Of a stretch of 64,000 bases of DNA, positions 43,702-55,583 are shown piece by piece. The translations under genes and the position numbers were made by a program. This stretch comes from Cephalotus follicularis (taxonomy: Eukaryota > Streptophyta > Magnoliopsida > Oxalidales > Cephalotaceae): positions 135,366 to 199,365 of the forward strand of contig BDDD01002921.1 of the NCBI GenBank assembly GCA_001972305.1, read 5' to 3'. The notes below the pieces were generated by a model that ran no database searches, was not told the origin of the DNA, and was given only the letters and a program-made list of their open reading frames with translations. Every line of letters begins with the position of its first letter. Position 1 is the stretch's first letter.

Positions 43702-44372
43702 CAGCTACTCGGCTCCTCGGAACCTTCTCTCCAACTCAGCAAGCCTTCGGTTCATTGATTGCTCAACATCTCCAATGTTCCTAGCCTTGCTAGAAACCTG
43801 TGACTCCCCGACCGGTGCGGCTGAATGGTCCAGCCTGCTCCCCTGCACTATCCCTGTCCTGAGTGAAGCATTGGATCACACTCGTGCCTCCTCTGCACCC
43901 CTGGAAAACCCTTGGGGATCTACCTCCATTGCCTGATGCACGGGATGCTCTGGTCTGGGATCGTTGGGCTGATCCCGGGCAATTGAGGATTCTGCCCTCT
44001 AAGATGCATCGATCTCAAGTCTCCTCCTAAGGGGAATATTATCCCCTGATCGCCTCGGAGGGGAGCATGCCTCCCCTCGGCGGGTTTCACCTGGCACCTC
44101 GGGGGTGTCGTACCTCCACCACTAGCCTGGCAGGATCGGTTTGTCCTAAGCTATTTACTCAGGCAAGTCCGGCCTGACCCTGGTTGGCTAGATTGGTTGC
44201 CAACAAATTGGTGAGACGTTCCATTCCCTGGAGAAGCTGGCTGAATTGCTCCCCAGTGATGGGAGCTTGCTCGGCAACGGCGGCAACCTAGCCAGCGGAA
44301 GCTAGGTTGTTTCCAGTAGCGGCATAGTTGCGGTCAACTGCATAGGGGTTATTGTTCTTCCTCAGATGCATG
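43702..44372 (-). pseudogene. Tat gag N-terminal region, degraded
   Basis: A likely start at about 44372 gives MHLRKNNNPYAVDRNYA, then EQFSQLLQGMERLTNLLA. Four or more stops follow before 43701. Low-complexity Arg/Gly-rich stretches occur around 44050. Confidence 0.6.
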
Positions 44373-44394
44373 TTTCTTAATGGCTATTTGCTGC

Positions 44395-44415
44395 GTTTCC
44401 CATAGACGGCGCCAA
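44395..44415 (-). other. Primer-binding site of the Tat element
   Basis: The minus-strand TTGGCGCCGTCTATGGG begins one base after the LTR end CA. This type is normal for Tat/Athila-group elements. Confidence 0.85.
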
Positions 44416-44416
44416 C

Positions 44417-44913
44417 TGTTGATTTAGAAATCCTTTCCTCAACAGCACCTCACGTGTAAGGGCTTGATTTGTTGAAGGAAACGCTAAGAAATTCCTGAGA
44501 AGATGGTTTGGTGGTTATGTTCCTGCACAAGTAGAGTAAAACAACTGGGAAGGTCCAGGAGGTTGATCTCTCGGGAACACTCTGACGCTCAAGTTAGACA
44601 ATGCACAGGAAGATTTAGGTGCTTTAGTATGTAAAAATGGCTGACCTCGTTAATGTCGTTGATTTTAGTATTTATAGCCCTGGAATGTAACTGCTGAGCA
44701 TGAATTTCGGAGTTAATGTGTATCCCCTAAGGAAATGTCTGAGGATCATGGACATAACCCTGATCTCCACCTTATTTGGTTCTAGTATTCCTATTAAGCG
44801 CGATTCTTTCAGCTGATAACGCCTGACCATATGTCTGGGCCTCTGGAGGACATCTGGTGTCGCGACCCAAACACACGTGGCAAAATTCTTTATGAAGGTT
44901 TTTTACCGTATCA
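44417..44913 (-). repeat. 5' LTR of the Tat element
   Basis: Plus reading TGTTGATTTAGAAATCC ... TTACCGTATCA, 497 bp, followed by the ATAAT duplication. Confidence 0.92.
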
Positions 44914-45015
44914 ATAATTCAGCTGCCACTAATTAAATTCTAATGCATTGTACTTTGACCTAAGTACTAAAGTTTTTTGTTGTTTGCAATATATTGTTTG
45001 GTTTTTGGGATCCAG

Positions 45016-45092
45016 AAGCTCATCCAAAATCTATAATGAAGATGATGAATGAACCTCACCTGACCCAGCGACAGGTCACTAGCCATCTACAG
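45016..45092 (+). pseudogene. Second GARP exon of the response regulator
   Basis: After the acceptor GGGATCCAG the exon opens with AA, completing the split Lys codon. It reads AHPKSIMKMMNEPHLTQRQV then TSHLQ, with donor GTTTCTC at 45093. Homologues read AVPKKILEMMNV..LTRENVASHLQ. No following KYR exon is visible before the Copia array at 45522. Confidence 0.87.
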
Positions 45093-45521
45093 GTTTCTCT
45101 CTATAACTACCCTCACTTGATATTTTTATATATTCATTATATACAAATTAATTTTTACGCAGAAGTTTTTCCATTTAAAATTTGTAGATGTTAATTGATA
45201 CACTAGATATTTATGGACTGTTGGGAAGCATGTTAAAACATTTGAATAAATTTTAGGGTATTGAGATTTAAATTTTAAAGTATTGGGTGGCATATATGGA
45301 GCTATAATCCGTAGCTTTTGATCAAATGTTCAAAACTAACAACTAAATAAATATAAATTCAAGTATCATCATGTTTATTAAGACCCAATATATATCCAAC
45401 CGCAAAAAACATGCTTAATTATAAGAATAATGTGAGATGTCCCAGAATTTTTACAAATTTTCTTTTATCAAATTATTGTCATTTGTTAATAAATATCATA
45501 TGAATGATGATGTATATATTC

Positions 45522-45702
45522 TGTTAGTATATGGGTTGGGTTTGACTTGACCCATAAACCATGAATCACCCACATGAAATGGGTGGGTTATATCTAACTC
45601 CCAGAAAGTTATCTAAATGCCTGGGATTTAGATAGAACCCACACATTTCAAGTGGGTGGTTCATGGGCCATGGGTTGGGTCAAACCCCACCATATACTAA
45701 CA
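45522..45702 (-). repeat. Hairpin-only LTR (181 bp), 3' end of copy A
   Basis: It begins TGTTAGTATATGGGTTGGG and ends with the inverse CCATATACTAACA. About 85 bp at each end pair with each other and almost nothing lies between. The next sequence (plus) GCTCCCACTCGCCCAC is, on the minus strand, a polypurine tract leading into it, so it is in the LTR position and not a chance MITE. Confidence 0.85.
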
Positions 45703-46815
45703 GCTCCCACTCGCCCACATAACATAAAGTATCTCTACAATCAAATTCTCAAACTCTCATAACTTTTCATACAGGAAATGGAACTTGCGACCTCACGAAC
45801 AGAACACATCATATGAATATTGTATTAAGTCATTACCAAACTAACACAATATATCACTAAGAAAAACATATCTCGTTTATGCCCCAGAAAATTCGACTGC
45901 ACTGGACATAGCATTTTCAATCCTTCGTATAATGAACAATGCTATAACCCTCTAATATATCATGTATTCATGACTTGTATCCGGAACTAAATCCGATACA
46001 GTTGCCTAGGCAATGATTTACACAATATAGTGTATTATTGTACTTTCTTCCCAAAACACTCATGTCAATAAAATTTGACTCAACTGCTTTCCTAGACATG
46101 TCCCATGAAATCGTATTAATCATGATCATATGGTACATACTAAAGTAGCATCATTGGGTCTCCTCTTCTTGACATAGTTTCTAGTCAAAAAGGACACAAA
46201 TAGAATCATGAAAAATTGATTCAAGTGACTCACACAGTGACAAAGCAAGGATTTATTTGTCACTTTCACTAATGGTCGTCTTACAACACATACAGTATGA
46301 AATGTATGCTATGGCGTTTTTCTCAAAATGAAAAATGGGCATGTCACTACACAAAAGAAATTAGAGAACGCCATATGAATCTTGGTCTAGTCGCTATTCT
46401 AGCGCCTAACCTGAGTTTTCTAGGACAATTACAATCTCAAAGTATTGTCTGAAATCTCATATTTAGCTATAGACATGCTACATGGAGTTATGGTGATACT
46501 CCATGATCGACCAAGTAAATAGGTCTCGTCTTTGCTCTAACTAAGATGACGTACAATATTTAATCTAACTTTGCTCAACTTCTAGGAGCCAAAAGTTTAA
46601 ACGTCTCAACTTGCTCGCTATCTTAGCGCCAATGTGATTTACCTGTGTGAGTAGGTCAAATCAAGACTGGTGACATCTTTACAAGAATGTGTATAATAAA
46701 AGAATTATTCCAAAATAAACCACACATAATTATATTAGGAATGACTAAAAGGTTTACAAATGTCATTATACAAGTTAATAGAAATATTAACAAATACACG
46801 TATTAAATCTTACAT
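45703..46815 (-). other. 3' untranslated region of copy A
   Basis: About 1.1 kb between RNase H and the polypurine tract with no open frame. It is near-identical to 51881-52980 of copy B. It includes repeated CTCTCATAACTTTTCATAC and CTTGCTCGCT(A/G)TCTTAG stretches. Confidence 0.7.
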
Positions 46816-47006
46816 AACCTCATGCCAGTAGAGATATGATGAAGGATCACCTCACCACGTGCTACCATGTCTCTAATGAAGTGATAACGAACATCAATAT
46901 GTTTGGTCTTCTCATGGTACTTGGGATCCCTAACATATGCCAATGCAGCCGTACTATCACAATACATAAGAACAGGCCCTTTGGAATGGGCTGTGACATC
47001 TAACTG

Positions 47007-48134
47007 CTACAAAAATCTCCTCAGCCATACAGCTTCTTGAACCACTGCAAAACAAGCCACATATTCTGCTTCCATCGTAGAAAGGGTAAAGCAAGTTTGC
47101 TTTTTACTGTTCCAAGAGATAGCACCACCACCAAGTATGAACGCATACCCTGAAGTGGACTTTCTCCCATCTCTATCACTAGCCCAATCAGCATCACTAT
47201 AACCTCTCAGTCTTAAGTCACCTCCATAATAACATAAGACGAGGTCAGTTGTACCACGAAGGTATCGTAGTATTCTCTTAACAGCTATGCAATGAGCTTT
47301 TCTTGGATTACTCTGATAATGACTGACTATGCCAACTGCATAGCAAATGTCGGGTTGTGTACACATCATAGCATACATCAGACTCCTTACAGCAGCCGCA
47401 TATGGTACTTTGGACATGCGATTCTTTTCTTCAATATTCTTAGGACATTGTTCTAAGCTTAAAGTAGATCCTTTTTCCAATGGGGTATCATAGGGTTTCG
47501 AGTTATGAATGAGAAATCGTTCAATGATCTTTTTAATGTAAGTTTCTTGAGACAAACCTAGAAGTCTCTTTGAACGATCTCTTATAATTTTAACTCCGAG
47601 CACATAGCTCGCTTCCCCCATGTCTTTCATCTCAAAAGTCGAAGACAACCAATTCTTTGTGGCTACAATTAAATCCATGTTATTCCCAGCTAAGAGAATG
47701 TCATCTACATACAAAGCAAGGATAAGAACTCTCTCTTTTGATTTCTTTATATACATGGAATGATCCTCAGTGACCACACCATGACATATATAAACACAAT
47801 GGTCTTCCTCCATCGTTTCAAAACCAATAGTAGTAATGAAATTATGGAACTTCAAATTCCACTGTCTAGATGCTTGTTTAAGACCATAAATAGAACGTTT
47901 AAGGCGGCGAACTTTGCGCACTTGACCTTTGACCTCAAAACCTTTTGGTTGAGTCACATAGATCTCTTCATCTAGCTCTCCATTGAGAAAAACTGTCTTA
48001 ACATCCATTTGGTAAAGTTCTAAATCCCGCTGTGCCACAATAGCAAGGATCAAGCGAAGAGGAGCAATTCTCACCACTGGAAAGAATGTATCTTCATAGT
48101 TCATACCCTGCATTTGGGTATAACCTTTCGCCAC
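47007..48134 (-). CDS. Copia RT and RNase H block of copy A (375 aa open)
   Basis: RT: MAKGYTQMQGMNYEDTFFPV, MDVKTVFLNGELDEEIY, YGLKQASRQWNLKFHNF, ALYVDDILLAGN (YVDD intact), DMGEASYVLGVKI. RNase [32 protein letters not shown] stop at 47007 cuts it before LMYCDSTAALAYVRD (about 46960). The final ADPLTKP part of RNase H is missing by a deletion near 46815, so the domain is incomplete. Confidence 0.92.
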   Translation of the reverse strand: MAKGYTQMQGMNYEDTFFPVVRIAPLRLILAIVAQRDLELYQMDVKTVFLNGELDEEIYVTQPKGFEVKGQVRKVRRLKRSIYGLKQASRQWNLKFHNFITTIGFETMEEDHCVYICHGVVTEDHSMYIKKSKERVLILALYVDDILLAGNNMDLIVATKNWLSSTFEMKDMGEASYVLGVKIIRDRSKRLLGLSQETYIKKIIERFLIHNSKPYDTPLEKGSTLSLEQCPKNIEEKNRMSKVPYAAAVRSLMYAMMCTQPDICYAVGIVSHYQSNPRKAHCIAVKRILRYLRGTTDLVLCYYGGDLRLRGYSDADWASDRDGRKSTSGYAFILGGGAISWNSKKQTCFTLSTMEAEYVACFAVVQEAVWLRRFL

Positions 48135-48170
48135 TAGGCGTGCCTTGTATTTGTCAATTGATCCATCTAC

Positions 48171-49440
48171 TTAGTGTTTGATCTTTAATACCCAATTATT
48201 TCCAATGGCCTTACGCCCTGGTGGTAGAGCAACTAATTCACAAAAATTATTCTTGGCCATAGAATCAAGCTCTTCTTGCAGAGCTGCTTTCCACTTATCA
48301 CTAGCCTGTGAAGAAAGTGCTTCCCTGATAGAAGCAGGCTCATCCTCACTGGATATAGCACACATGAGAATTTTATTCCCCTCAATCTCAAAATGATGAC
48401 GAGGAATGTTCCCACGCTTGCTTTTACGCGCTTGAGAATCTTGAATATTGTGTGGTGATACACTCTTATTATCTGGTATACTCCAACTGGATTGGGGATC
48501 ACTCCTATTATCATTAGCGATCGGATAAGGAATATTTTCCCCACCCTCACCTAATGATGGTAGGATGCTCCCACTGTCCTCTGACTCAAAGAGGTCTAGA
48601 TTCTTAGAAATATTCCCCAAACTTGGATATTCATTTTCAAGGAAAATAACATCACGTGATTCGACCTCTGTCATTCCTCCTCCATCTGAATGTTCACCAT
48701 ACATCACATAACCATTTGAGCTATCAGAATATTTAATAAAGATATGCTTTCTAGCCCTAGGTCCCAACTTCCCAAATATGTGAAAAGTACTATGAACATA
48801 TCATGCTTCTCCCCATGGGCGCAAATGATTAGATTAGGCTTTTGATTATTCCAAAGCTCATATGGAGTGGAGGAAATTGACTGTGATGGCACTCTGTTAA
48901 GGATGTAGGCTCCAGTCAGTAAAGCATCCCCTAAAAAGATATTGGGAGGTTAGCTTACGCCATCATCAACCTAACCATATCTAATAAAGTTATATTCCTT
49001 CTCTCAGCCACCCAATTTTGTAGTGGAGTGTAAGGAATAGTAAGATGCCTTTTTATTCCCTTTAGCTCACAAAGTTCATTAAACTGAGCTGATAAATACT
49101 CGCGACCACGATCTGTTCGAAGGATTTTTAAAGTCCTTCTTTCTGATTCTCACTTTCTGCTATAAAGCGTTTCAAGCAGTCCAAAGCTTCATAAAGGTGA
49201 GCTAACCGAAAAACTTGACCAAAACGCGAATAATCATCTATAAAAGTAAGGAAATAAATAACACCATGAAGTGCCTTCACATTCATAGGTCCACAAATAT
49301 CTGAGAGGACTAACTCAAGTGGTTGAGTGGCTCGAATAGCCTTTCAAAAAGGCTTTATACATGCCTTACCTACTAAACAAGGCTCACATATAGGAAGATG
49401 GACCTTAGCGAGTGGGCCTAAAAGACCTTGTCAAGCTAAT
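48171..49440 (-). pseudogene. Copia integrase of copy A
   Basis: The 48767-48171 block holds the integrase C-terminus and RT start (KHIFIKYSDSSNGYVMYGEH to GNNWVLKIKH). Upstream, in broken frames, are DICGPMNVKALHGVIYFLTF, a degraded second Asp region, and VAERRNITLLDMV with the catalytic Glu. Stops and small shifts are frequent between 48780 and 49440. Confidence 0.82.
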
Positions 49441-50264
49441 CAAGTCATCCTATCTTGCCCAATGTGACCCAATCTAGCATGACAAGTAACAAAATAAATA
49501 TCATTTACATTCACAAATAAAGATGAAGAAGCAAAATCAACCAAATCCATAATAAAGAAATTATTACATAAATTACCATGTCCAATAATAATATCATCCA
49601 AAGTAATATCCAAACTAGAATTCTTAAAATTAATACAATAACCAAAAGTTATAAGAGACAAGACAGACAGTAGATTATACTGAACTACAGGTGCATACAT
49701 AACATCATCTAGTAGCAAGGTGTGTCCTATACGCAATGGAAGTCGATAACATCCAACTCCCAATACTTTCTCGCTACTGTCATTACCCATGTAGATTCTT
49801 TGGGAACCCGCTGGAATCCTGTGATAATCTACAAATTCTCCTTGATCTCTTGTTACATGTTCTGTTGCTCCTGAGTCTACAATCCACATAGGAAAAGTAT
49901 GAGCAACTAGTACATGTGAACATACACAAATAATACTAGAGGAGGTAGAAATGGATACCTGCTTTGGCTCAGTGCACTCACAAGCAAAGTGACCCATTTT
50001 TTGACAGTTATAATACTTGACTTTTTTCTTGTCCTTCTTACCACCACGCTTGCCCCTATGGCGCTTGGAAACTCTGCCAACCCTAGGCCCTTGATTGCTA
50101 GATCCTTCTTTGGTACATGATTTGCCCTTATTCTTAGGCTTGGACCAATTTCCATGGAGCTTGCTCCCTTGGGAAAAAAGTGCAGTGGCACGGATCGCTT
50201 CCTCGCGCACAGCCTCAAGTTCCACATGGCGAGAAACATCAGAAAAATTCTTTGATGTTTTCAT
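49440..50264 (-). pseudogene. Copy A gag C-terminus, protease and pre-integrase (274 aa open)
   Basis: In order: KTSKNFSDVSRHVELEAVR, a basic stretch, a zinc knuckle in which the first Cys is Tyr (YYNCQKMGHFACEC), protease WIVDSGATEHVTRD (DSG intact) and CHARLGHIGQDRMT. A stop ends it at 49440. Confidence 0.9.
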
Positions 50265-50803
50265 TATGGGTCAGAATCTGCCTCATGTTGACCCATGAAT
50301 CAGGTAAGGATCTAATCACAGCTTGAACTTGATGCTCATCAGAAAGAGAAACTTCAAAATTCTTCAAGTCCCTAATCATGGCAGACATAATCCTCAGATG
50401 CTCAGTTATCGAGTTCTTAGGGTCTTACTTGTACATTACAAACTTAAGAACCAAGCTTCGGAGCCAAGTAACAGAAGTTCCCCCAAAATAAAACCTGAGC
50501 TGGTCCCATATTTCCTTTGCTGTGGCGCAGTGCGCATAAGCACCAATAAGGTCGTCATGCATGCAGCTTAGCAAGGGAAAGCGCACACAACGGTCTTTCT
50601 TGGACCATGTCTCAAAAGCCTCAAGATCTCGGCGAGATTGCGCAGTATTTCCCTCTGGTGGTCTGGTCATTATAGTGGTGAGATGCTCATAAAGTTCTTG
50701 CTCATTAAGCTAGAAAAGTCATTTTCTTATGCCAAATATCATAATTGCTGCCAGTTAGCTTTTCTCCCTTATTAAGGTCAACAATAATGTTTTTAGTAGA
50801 CAT
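50265..50803 (-). pseudogene. Copy A gag N-terminal region
   Basis: The start codon at 50803 gives STKNIIVDLNKGEKLTGSNY and DIWHKKMTF, a stop, then HLTTIMTRPPEGNTAQ and RFPLLSCMHDDLIGAYAHC with TAKEIWDQL (UBN2 type). Another stop follows at 50425. Copy B lacks this whole part. Confidence 0.85.
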
Positions 50804-51257
50804 ATTATCACTGCAATTAGAATATACAAGATGACATTATACACATTCTTTTTATTTATTCAAAAAACGCTTAATTATGAAAAATACATTTTTCTTTCAC
50901 ACAGTGAGATCGAAAACTCGCATAAAGCTCGTGATCATCTCCCACACATGTGAATTAAATATATTTTTTTCATAATTGTCTCAAAAAAATGTATCCAATT
51001 GTTAACCACATTCCTTGACTTATAACAATCAATATTACATAAATGTCAATACTAAATTACTTAATCATTAAATTGAATTATAACTAATTGACATTAGCAT
51101 ATTACATAACTCAATTTTATACACAAAAGGCAATTAAGAATTAAGAGATTATGTGACTATGAATTCCAACCACAATCATAATACTTTATCGGGAACATCA
51201 TTTTTATACCAAAAAAAATATGAAGGCCATTGTATTCTAATCCCAGTGTTAAGATAC
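50804..51257 (-). other. Leader of copy A, between gag and the central LTR
   Basis: AT-rich, non-coding. The usual TGGTATCAGAG primer site is not seen beside the LTR. The minus strand reads GTATCTTAACACTGGG there, which may be a decayed or different primer site. Confidence 0.55.
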
Positions 51258-51880
51258 TGTTAGTATATGTGTTGGGTTTGACCCGATCCATAACTCATGA
51301 ACCACCCACGTGAAATGAGTGGGTTCTATCTAACTCCTAGGTAGTTAGATAACTGCTAAGGAGTTATTTAACGTTTTATTTTGTTTAATATTAATGGGAC
51401 TCTTGGTTGAAGGACAGTTCCTCTACAAAACAAAAATATATGTTCTCTCCCTCTCATCTCTCAATTATGTTAAATAATCATAATCATGAAAATAAATGCC
51501 AGGATACTTACAAATAACTAGAGATTATAATTTGCTTTTGATCAACGGAGTTACTACTAGATTTTCCCCGGTTTAATCCACGTTCACAAATCTTAGAAAC
51601 AGTGGGTGATATTTCTAGAAATAAAGAGGAGAATAATTTTAAGAGTTGTGAGGGAGAGTGCATATATGTTCTACAGAGAACGTTCTTTCTCCAGGAACAG
51701 TCTTTTTTCTGCAGAGAACAACTTATCTATAATCAGGAATCCTTTTCTTTTTTTATAATAAAATTGTTAAATAACTTCCTAGCAGTTAACAAAATGCCTG
51801 GGAGTTATAAAGAACCCACCCATTTCATATGGGTGATTCATGGGTTATGGATCGGATCAAACCCAACCCATATACTAATA
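51258..51880 (-). repeat. Central LTR (623 bp), shared, with ~115-bp terminal inverted repeats
   Basis: The first ~115 bp (TGTTAGTATATGTGTTGGG ... GGAGTTATTTAACG) are the inverse of the last ~115 bp (GTTAAATAACTTCC ... CCATATACTAATA). Looser pairing continues inward, for example TATATGTTCTCTCCCTC against GAGGGAGAGTGCATATA, leaving an unpaired middle of about 170 bp. It serves as 5' LTR of copy A and 3' LTR of copy B. The right end is TA instead of CA. Confidence 0.88.
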
Positions 51881-52984
51881 GTTCTCACTCGCCCACATGA
51901 CATTAAGTATATCTACAATCAAATTCTCAAACTCTCATAACTCTTCATACGGGAAATAGAACGTGCGACCTCACGAGCAAAACACATCATATGAATGTTG
52001 TATTAAGTCATCACCAAACTAACACAACATATCACTAAGAAAAAAACATATCTCGTTTATGCCCCAGAAAATTTGTCTACACTGGACATGGCATTTTCAA
52101 TCCCTCGTATAATGAACAATGCTATACCTCTATAATATATCATGTACTCATGACTTGTACCCGGAACTAAATCTGATACAGTCGCCTAGACAATGAGTTA
52201 CACAATATAGTGTATTATCGTACTTTCTTCCTAAAACACTCATGTCAATAAAATTTGACTCAACTGCTTTCCTATACATGCCCCATGAAATCGTATTAAT
52301 CATGATCATAGGGTACATACTAAAGTAGCATAATTGGGTCTCCTCTTCTTGACATAGTTTCTAGTCAATAAGGGCATAAATAGAATCATGAAAAATTGAT
52401 TCAAGTGACTCACACAGTGACAAAGCGGGGATTTATTTGTCACTTTCACTAACGGTCGTCTTACAGCACATACAATATGAAATGTATGCTATGGCGTTTT
52501 TCCCAAAAGGAAAAATGGGCATGTCACTATACAAAAGAAATTAGAGAACGCCATAAGAATCTTGGTCTAGTCGCTATTCTAGCACCTAACCTGAGTTAGT
52601 CAGCACAATTACAATATAAAAGTATTGTCTGATATCTCATATTCAGCTATAGACAGGCTACATAGAGTTATGGTGATATTCCATGATCGACCAAGTAAAT
52701 AGGTCTCATCTTAGCTCTAACAAAGGCAACGTACAATATTTAATCTAATTTTACTCAACTTCTAGGAGCCAAAAGTTTAAAAGTCTCAACTTGCTCGCTG
52801 TCTTAGGGCCAAGGTGATTTAACGGTGTGGATAGGTCAAATCAAGCATGGTGACATCTTTACAAGAATGTGTATAATAAAAGAATTATTCCATAATAAAC
52901 CACACATAATAATATTAGGAATGACTAAAAAAAATTCACATATGTCATCATACACGTTAATAAAAATATTAACAAACACAAGTT
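51881..52984 (-). other. 3' untranslated region of copy B
   Basis: Collinear with 45703-46815, slightly diverged, no open frame. It begins with the polypurine tract complement (GTTCTCACTCGCCCAC). Confidence 0.7.
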
Positions 52985-53390
52985 TTAAATCCTATATAAC
53001 CCCATACTTCTAGCATGAGAAAGAAACACATCTCTAGCAATAGGCTTAGTCAAAGGATCAGCCACCATCATGACAGTAGAGATATGATGAAGGATCACCT
53101 CACAACGTGCTACCATGTCTCTAATGAAGTGATAACAAACATCAATATGTTTGGTCTTCCCATGGTACTTGGGATCCCTAACATATGCCAATGCAGCCGT
53201 ACTATCACAGTACATAAGAATAGACACTTTGGAATGGACTGTGACATCTAACCGCTACAAAAATCTCCTCAGCCATACAACTTCCTGAACTGATGCAAAA
53301 CAAGCCACATATTCTGCTTCCATTGTAGAAAGGACAATGCAAGTTTGCTTTTTACTGATCCAAGAGATAGCACAACCACCAAGTATGAAC
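52985..53390 (-). pseudogene. RNase H of copy B, end complete
   Basis: ILMYCDSTAALAYVRDPKYH, KTKHIDVCYHFIRDM and MVADPLTKPIARDVFLSHAR, with a stop at 52985. The catalytic Asp (YCDS) is present. This end is deleted in copy A, so B shows the original. Confidence 0.9.
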
Positions 53391-53392
53391 GC

Positions 53393-54381
53393 CTAACTTG
53401 AAGTGGACTTTCTCCCATCTCTATCACTAGCCCAATCAGCATCACTGTAACCTCTCAATCTTAAGTCACCTCCATGATAACATAAGACAAGGTCAGTTGT
53501 ACCACGAAGGTATCGAAGTATTCTCTTAACAGCTATCCAATGAGCTTCCTCTGGATTACTCTGATAACGACAGACCATGCCAACTGCATAGCAAATGTCG
53601 GGTCGTGTACACATCATAGCATACATCAGACTCCCTACAGTAGCCGCATATGGTACTTTGGATAGCGATTCTTTTCTTCATTATTCTTAGGACATTGATC
53701 CAAGCTTAAAGTAGATCCTTTTTCCATTAGGGTATCAACAAGTTTCGAGTTATGCATGCGAAATCGTTCAATGATCTTTTTTATGTAAGTTTCTTGAGAC
53801 AAACCTAAAAGTCTCTTTGAACGATCTCTTATTATTTTAACTCCGAGCATATTGCTCGCTTACCCCATGTCTTTCATCTCAAAAGTAGAATACAACCATT
53901 TCTATGTAGCTACAATTAAATCCATGTCATTCCCAGCAAAGAGAATGTCATCTACATACAAAGCAAGGATAAGAACTTTCTCTTTTGATTTATTTATATA
54001 TATGGAATGATCCTCAGTGACGATACCATGAGAGATATAAACGCAGTGGTCTTCCTCCATCATTTCAAAACCAATAGTAGTAATGAAATTATGGAACTTC
54101 AAATTCCACTGTGTAGATGCTTGTTTAAGACCATAAATAGAACGTTTAAGGCAGAAAACTTTGCACTCTTGTCCTTTGACCTCAAAACCTTCTGGTTGAG
54201 TCATATAGATCTCTTCATCTAGCTCTCCATTGAGAAAAGCTATCTTAACATCCATTTGGTAAAGTTCTAAATCCCATTGTGCCACAATAGCAAGGATCAA
54301 GAGAAGAGAAGCAATTCTCACCACTGGGGAGAATGTATATTCATAGTCTATACCCTGCATTTGAGTATAACCTTTCGCCAC
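53393..54381 (-). pseudogene. Reverse transcriptase of copy B
   Basis: Three frames: 54381-53902 (MAKGYTQMQGIDYEYTFSPV to LALYVDDILFAGNDM, YVDD intact), 53850-53635 (MLGVKIIRDRSKRLLGLS) and 53626-53393 (MYAMMCTRPDICYAVGM). They are separated by stops or 1-2-base shifts absent from copy A. Confidence 0.9.
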
Positions 54382-54399
54382 TAGGTGTGCCTTGTATTT

Positions 54400-55578
54400 G
54401 TCAATTGATCAATCTTCTTGGTGTTTGATCTTTAATACCCATTTATTTCCAATGGCCTTACGTCCTGGTGGTAGATCAACTAATTCCCAAACATTGTTCT
54501 TGGCCATAGAATCAAGCTCTTCTTGCAGCGCTGCTTTCCACTCATCACTAACCTAAGAAGAAAGTGCTTCCCTGATAGAAGCAGGCTCTTCCTCATTGGA
54601 TATAGCACACATGAGAATTTTATTCCCCTCAATCTCAAAATGACGACGAGAAATGTTCCCACGTTTGCTTTTACGCACTTGAGAATCTTGAATATTGTGT
54701 GGTGATACACTCTTATTATTTGGTATACTCCCACTGGATTGGAGATCACTCCTATTATCATTAGCGATCGGATAAGGAATGTTTTCCCCACCCTCGCCTA
54801 ATGATGGTAGGATGATCCCACTGTCCTCTGACTCAAAGAGGTCTAGATTCTTAGAAGTCTCACCCAAACTCTGATATTCATTTTCAGGGAAAATAACATC
54901 ACATGATTCGACCACTGTCATTTCTCCTCCATCTGAATGTTTACCATACATCACATAACCTTTTGAGCTATAAGAATATCTAATAACGATATGCTTTCTG
55001 GCCCTAGGTCCTAACTTCTCAAATCTATGAGAAGTACTGCGAACATATCATGCTGCCCCCATGGGCGCAAATAATTTAAATTAGGCTTTTGATTATTCCA
55101 AAGCTCATATGGAGGGGAGGAAATTGACTGTGATGGCACTCTGTTAAGGATGTAGGCTGCAGTCAATAAAGGATCCCCCCAAAAAAGATATTGGGAGGTT
55201 AGCTTGCGCCATCATCGACCTAACCATATCTAGTAAAGTTCTATTCCTTCTACCAGCCACTCTATTTTGTTGTGGAGTGTAAGGAATAGTAAGCTGCCTT
55301 TTTATTCCCTTTCGCTCATAAAGTTCATTAAACTGAGCTGATAAATACTCGCAACCACAATCTGTTTGAAGGATTTTTAAAGTCCTTCCTTTCTGATTCT
55401 CACTTTCTACTATAAAGAGTTTGAAGCAGTCCAAAGCTTCATAACGATGAGCTAACAGAAAAACTTGACCAAAACGCGAATAATCATCTATGAAAGTAAG
55501 GAAATAAATAGCACCATGACGTGCCTTCACATTCATAGGTCCACAGATATCTGAGTGAACTAACTCAAATGGTTGAAT
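54400..55578 (-). pseudogene. Integrase of copy B
   Basis: The block 55536-55144 reads YFLTFIDDYSRFGQVFLLAH, QTDCGCEYLSAQFNEL and VAGRRNRTLLDMVRSMM. The catalytic Glu (VAERRN in copy A) is Gly here. 54954-54480 holds the C-terminal acidic linker. The solo LTR at 55584 cuts the integrase start from the rest. Confidence 0.88.
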
Positions 55579-55583
55579 GGCTC
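55579..55583. repeat. Target-site duplication GGCTC, left copy
   Basis: It precedes the solo LTR and is matched at 56662-56666. Copy A at 49330-49345 shows the uninterrupted TGGCTCGAATAGCC. Confidence 0.92.

Larger units (their letters stand above)
33928..44913 (-). mobile_element. Tat-lineage Ty3/Gypsy element with antisense gene, TSD ATAAT
   Basis: LTRs at 33928-34423 and 44417-44913, flanked by ATAAT (33923-33927 and 44914-44918). Minus-strand order: primer site, gag, protease, RT, RNase H, a second RNase H-like region, integrase. A plus-strand gene lies between pol and the 3' LTR. The TTGGCGCC primer site and the RT/RNase H wording fit the Tat branch. LTR copies differ at roughly one base in ten to fifteen by eye, and the left one begins CG instead of TG. 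Stops are frequent. It sits in a GARP intron of the response regulator. Confidence 0.92.
32444..45092 (+). pseudogene. Type-B response regulator (ARR-like) pseudogene, split by a Tat element
   Basis: Four exon-like blocks in order: receiver part 1 (32444-32580), receiver part 2 plus linker (32849-33180 and degraded to 33722), and GARP parts 1 (to 33722) and 2 (45016-45092). Splice sites sit where type-B ARR genes have them, and the phases agree between GARP exons. The first exon (N-terminal DD motif) and everything after the SHLQ motif are missing. Stops at 33172 and 33674, and others in the linker, show it is dead. Working homologues are nuclear transcription factors of cytokinin phosphorelay. 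Confidence 0.85.

Noticed and set aside
32444-45092. Functional response-regulator gene with a giant intron
   Set aside because: Stops in the linker and in the GARP motif, loss of receiver sequence after MPDMN and the missing final exons argue for a pseudogene.
45522-45702. Stand-alone foldback MITE
   Set aside because: It sits beside a polypurine tract and matches both ends of the central LTR, so it is a reduced LTR.
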